Made by a program: the position numbers and the translations under genes. 64,000 bases of DNA from Candidatus Saccharimonadota bacterium (lineage in GTDB: Bacteria > Patescibacteriota > Saccharimonadia > Saccharimonadales > Saccharimonadaceae), in assembly GCA_003246575.1 (NCBI GenBank), contig QJZZ01000003.1:124001-188000 (forward strand), read 5' to 3'. Shown in pieces: positions 62,234 to 64,000 of this stretch. Under the pieces are notes generated by a model. It had not been told where the DNA came from. It worked only from the letters and a program-made list of their open reading frames with translations, and made no database searches. The first letter of the stretch is position 1; every line of letters starts with the position of its first letter.

Positions 62234-63298
62234 ATGTATCCTGTAATTATGAGAACCACAGGGATTAAGCTTTCAAAAAATAGTCTGCGAAATGGCACTA
62301 CCACCATAGGCTTTACGTTGGTTGAATTATTAGTTGTCATTGTTGTCATAGCCATCCTAGCGGCACTTTCAGTGGCTGCCTATAATGGCATACAATCCCG
62401 TGCACATATCGTATCCCGCGACGCAACACTCTCACAATGGCGAACAACCGCAGCGCTCTATCGTACAGATAAAAATATCGACAGCTGTCCCGGAGGGTAT
62501 TCATTCGTTTACGGCAATGCCGAGTTCGACACTAGCGACTTCTGCGTAATGAAGTACGAGGCGAAGATACAAGGTAATGATGACGGAGCGGCGAGCTACA
62601 CAACCAGCACCGTACCCGAATCTCGCGCATCGGGCACACCCTGGGTAAACATCGCTCAAACGGACGCCTCTACAGTTGCCGCTAACGCGAACGGACATCT
62701 AATTACAGAGGCGGAATGGATGACGATCGCCGCAGATGTGCTATCAGTTAGCTACAACTGGAGCGGTGGCTCCAGCGGATTGGGAATCGTCTATCAGGGG
62801 CACGTCAACGGCAATCCATCGCTAGCGCTAAGTGCTTCAGATGATGACCACGACGATTTGAACGGCTACACAGGGGGTACGGGGGCAAATTCCGGCAGTA
62901 ACAGCTCTCGCGTGCTTTATTTATCAAGTGGGGACTCTATCTGGGACTTTAGCGGCAACGTGTGGGAATGGACTGCACAAGCACAGAACATGAGTCAAGT
63001 AGGTGTAGTTGGCGAAAATAGCTGGAGCTGGAAAGAATGGAATCTTGGTACATTGAGCCTAGGGAATCTCCCCGCCGCTAGTAGACCATCAATGATACAG
63101 AACCTACCGGTCGGTTCATGGGGCTCAGCTCAAGGTGTCGGCCAAATATCATCCAACTATATAGACACCGGCACCCGTTCGTTCCTTCGTAGTGGCGACT
63201 GGGCTGATTCGCCTGGCGTAGCCGGCGTACTGGTTCTGAATCTTACTTCTACACCAACAGCAACTAGTACGCATGTCGGTTTTCGTGTCACACGTTAG
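62234..63298 (+). CDS. Type IV pilin-like protein with FGE/C-type-lectin-like C-terminal domain
   Basis: 354 residues from ATG 62234 (TATGCT ends seven bases upstream; ATG 62249 is an option). The prepilin signature GFTLVELLVVIVVIAIL has the cleavage Gly and Glu5. The C-terminal half is FGE-sulfatase/CLec-like: LITEAEWMTIA, FSGNVWEWTAQ, RSFLRSGDWAD and final HVGFRVTR. This fold forms the variable tip of many diversity-generating-retroelement targets. No reverse transcriptase or template repeat is in the window. A surface adhesin for host contact fits a Saccharibacterium; inference. Confidence 0.82.
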   Translation: MYPVIMRTTGIKLSKNSLRNGTTTIGFTLVELLVVIVVIAILAALSVAAYNGIQSRAHIVSRDATLSQWRTTAALYRTDKNIDSCPGGYSFVYGNAEFDTSDFCVMKYEAKIQGNDDGAASYTTSTVPESRASGTPWVNIAQTDASTVAANANGHLITEAEWMTIAADVLSVSYNWSGGSSGLGIVYQGHVNGNPSLALSASDDDHDDLNGYTGGTGANSGSNSSRVLYLSSGDSIWDFSGNVWEWTAQAQNMSQVGVVGENSWSWKEWNLGTLSLGNLPAASRPSMIQNLPVGSWGSAQGVGQISSNYIDTGTRSFLRSGDWADSPGVAGVLVLNLTSTPTATSTHVGFRVTR

Positions 63299-63335
63299 TT
63301 GTCCATTAAACCATCCGGGATAGTTAGCAAAAGGC

Positions 63336-63364
63336 TTGACTCTAGCCCTGTTTTCCCGTACAAT
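63336..63364 (+). promoter_or_regulatory. rpmA promoter
   Basis: TTGACT-N17-TACAAT, with a leader of about 30 bases carrying AAGGAG. Confidence 0.9.
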
Positions 63365-63401
63365 GTAACGGATTATTCAGTACAAACCCTAAGGAGTTGA
63401 T

Positions 63402-63683
63402 ATGTCACACGTCAAAGCTGGTGGTTCATCAAAGAACGTCCACAACAATGCCGGTGCGCGCCTCGGCGTCAAGCGCTTTGGTGGCCAAAAAGTCTCTGCA
63501 GGCGAAGTTCTCGTCCGCCAGACTGGTAGCACCAAAACTGCAGGTCCTGGCACCTACATTAGCAAAAACTACACTATCCACGCTGCAGTCGATGGTGTCG
63601 TGAGCTTCAAAAAGGTCAAGAAAGGTTCTTTCACTGGCCGCACTCACCCACGCACACAAGTGTGTGTTGACCAACCTGCGTAG
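63402..63683 (+). CDS. rpmA: 50S ribosomal protein L27
   Basis: 93 residues. VKAGGSSKNVHNNAGARLGV, then FGGQKVSAGEVLVRQTG and THPRTQVCV are typical L27. AAGGAG stands six bases before the ATG. The N-terminus is not extended by a cleavable leader. rplU is not adjacent. Confidence 0.95.
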   Translation: MSHVKAGGSSKNVHNNAGARLGVKRFGGQKVSAGEVLVRQTGSTKTAGPGTYISKNYTIHAAVDGVVSFKKVKKGSFTGRTHPRTQVCVDQPA

Positions 63684-63702
63684 TCTTTCTACGCGGGCAT
63701 CT

Positions 63703-63730
63703 AAAATACGGCGCAGATGCGCCGTATTTT
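63703..63730. terminator. Bidirectional terminator between rpmA and the minus-strand gene
   Basis: AAAATACGGCGC and its exact complement (12 bp) flank a 4-base loop, so a T run follows the stem in both directions. Confidence 0.92.
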
Positions 63731-63757
63731 GATTAACCATACCGTGTATACTTATAG

Positions 63758-64000
63758 CTAAAATGCCACTTTGCCGTCATGGACCAAACCGGCATATTGG
63801 CGTGCAATGTTTTTTGCAGCCTGAGACATGGATTTGAAGTAATGCCCCGTGCCCTCGGTAGCTGACCGCGACAATCCTTCGTAATATCGTCGCTCGTCCT
63901 CATTCTGGGCTGCACCGGCATTGATTTGTGCATTACGTTTATCGGACGCCTCGTCAGCAAAATTCCTTAATGCATTCAAATCTGATTCGCTAAGACCTGC
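63758..64000 (-). CDS. Hypothetical protein, C-terminal part only
   Basis: The frame is open to the window edge; 80 residues are visible, ending at TAG. It is hydrophilic and helical (DLNALRNFADEASDKRNAQ; SQAAKNIARQYAGLVHDG). The convergent position after a shared terminator supports a real gene. No family recognised. Confidence 0.6.
   Translation of the reverse strand, partial: AGLSESDLNALRNFADEASDKRNAQINAGAAQNEDERRYYEGLSRSATEGTGHYFKSMSQAAKNIARQYAGLVHDGKVAF

Noticed and set aside
1-64000. CRISPR array or transposase
   Set aside because: No regularly spaced repeats and no protein with transposase or integrase motifs were seen.
62234-64000. Complete diversity-generating retroelement
   Set aside because: The target-like pilin is present but no reverse transcriptase and no template repeat lie within the window.

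Overview
This is a gene-dense stretch (about 50% GC by eye, standard genetic code with TGA used as a stop) from a bacterium with a Gram-positive-style cell wall toolkit. My best guess is a Candidatus Saccharibacteria (TM7)-like Patescibacterium. The guess rests on the mix of a WhiB regulator, a short-form oxidative pentose phosphate operon, an isolated T4SS-type coupling ATPase, a pseudopilin, many unrecognised membrane proteins and a compact dcw cluster. No 16S rRNA is present, so the assignment is inference.

Layout. 1-4.6 kb: a partial winged-helix protein and a WhiB protein (-), then a DUF3048 lipoprotein-like gene and a two-component pair (+). 4.7-8.4 kb: tRNA-Glu followed by an AT-richer accessory island with an amber-split membrane gene, a large membrane protein and a DUF4238 protein. 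8.4-12.4 kb: a small hydrolase, a P-loop kinase and the pgl-gnd-zwf operon. 12.5-17.5 kb: PAP2-like protein, a second sensor kinase/response regulator pair with long Pro/Gln-rich tails, and a pseudouridine synthase. 17.5-21.8 kb: a surface protein with an OmpA-like segment, der, pth and a ZIP transporter. 21.9-22.6 kb: two promoter-to-terminator non-coding units, one highly structured and unidentified, the other starting with a non-canonical tRNA-like fold. 22.6-31.4 kb: dprA, HIT protein, topA, stand-alone HD hydrolase, a sigma4-HARE fusion and a VirD4/TraD-like ATPase. 31.4-32.2 kb: a gene-free AT-rich block. 32.2-39.5 kb: dcw cluster (mraZ-rsmH-ftsL-ftsI-ftsW-murG-ftsQ, -). 39.7-48.3 kb: small membrane protein, HAD, yvcK, beta-glucosidase, a KwaB-like protein with a membrane partner, Pif1-like helicase, rnhA, folC. 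48.4-64 kb: FKBP, permease, hypotheticals, glycyl-tRNA synthetase with a HEPN-like neighbour, a TPR-like protein, recO with a third kinase/regulator pair, xseA/xseB, a YbhN-like membrane protein, a THUMP-type methyltransferase, a pilin carrying an FGE/C-type-lectin-like domain, rpmA and a partial gene.

Regulatory theme. About 22 genes that begin transcription units have a -10 hexamer (TATACT, TACACT, TATAAT and close variants) ending only 6-8 bases before the start codon, which predicts leaderless mRNAs. Genes inside operons instead have Shine-Dalgarno sequences and overlapping stop/start codons. Promoters with a normal leader repeatedly use TTGACT-N17-TATAAT-like sequences. One 20-bp perfect palindrome at 60856-60875 supplies the -10 box to two divergent leaderless genes at once.

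The candidates I would follow first are the structured RNA pair at 22 kb, the pilin with a diversity-element-like C-terminal domain, the KwaB-like/membrane pair, and the leaderless promoter architecture including the shared palindrome.
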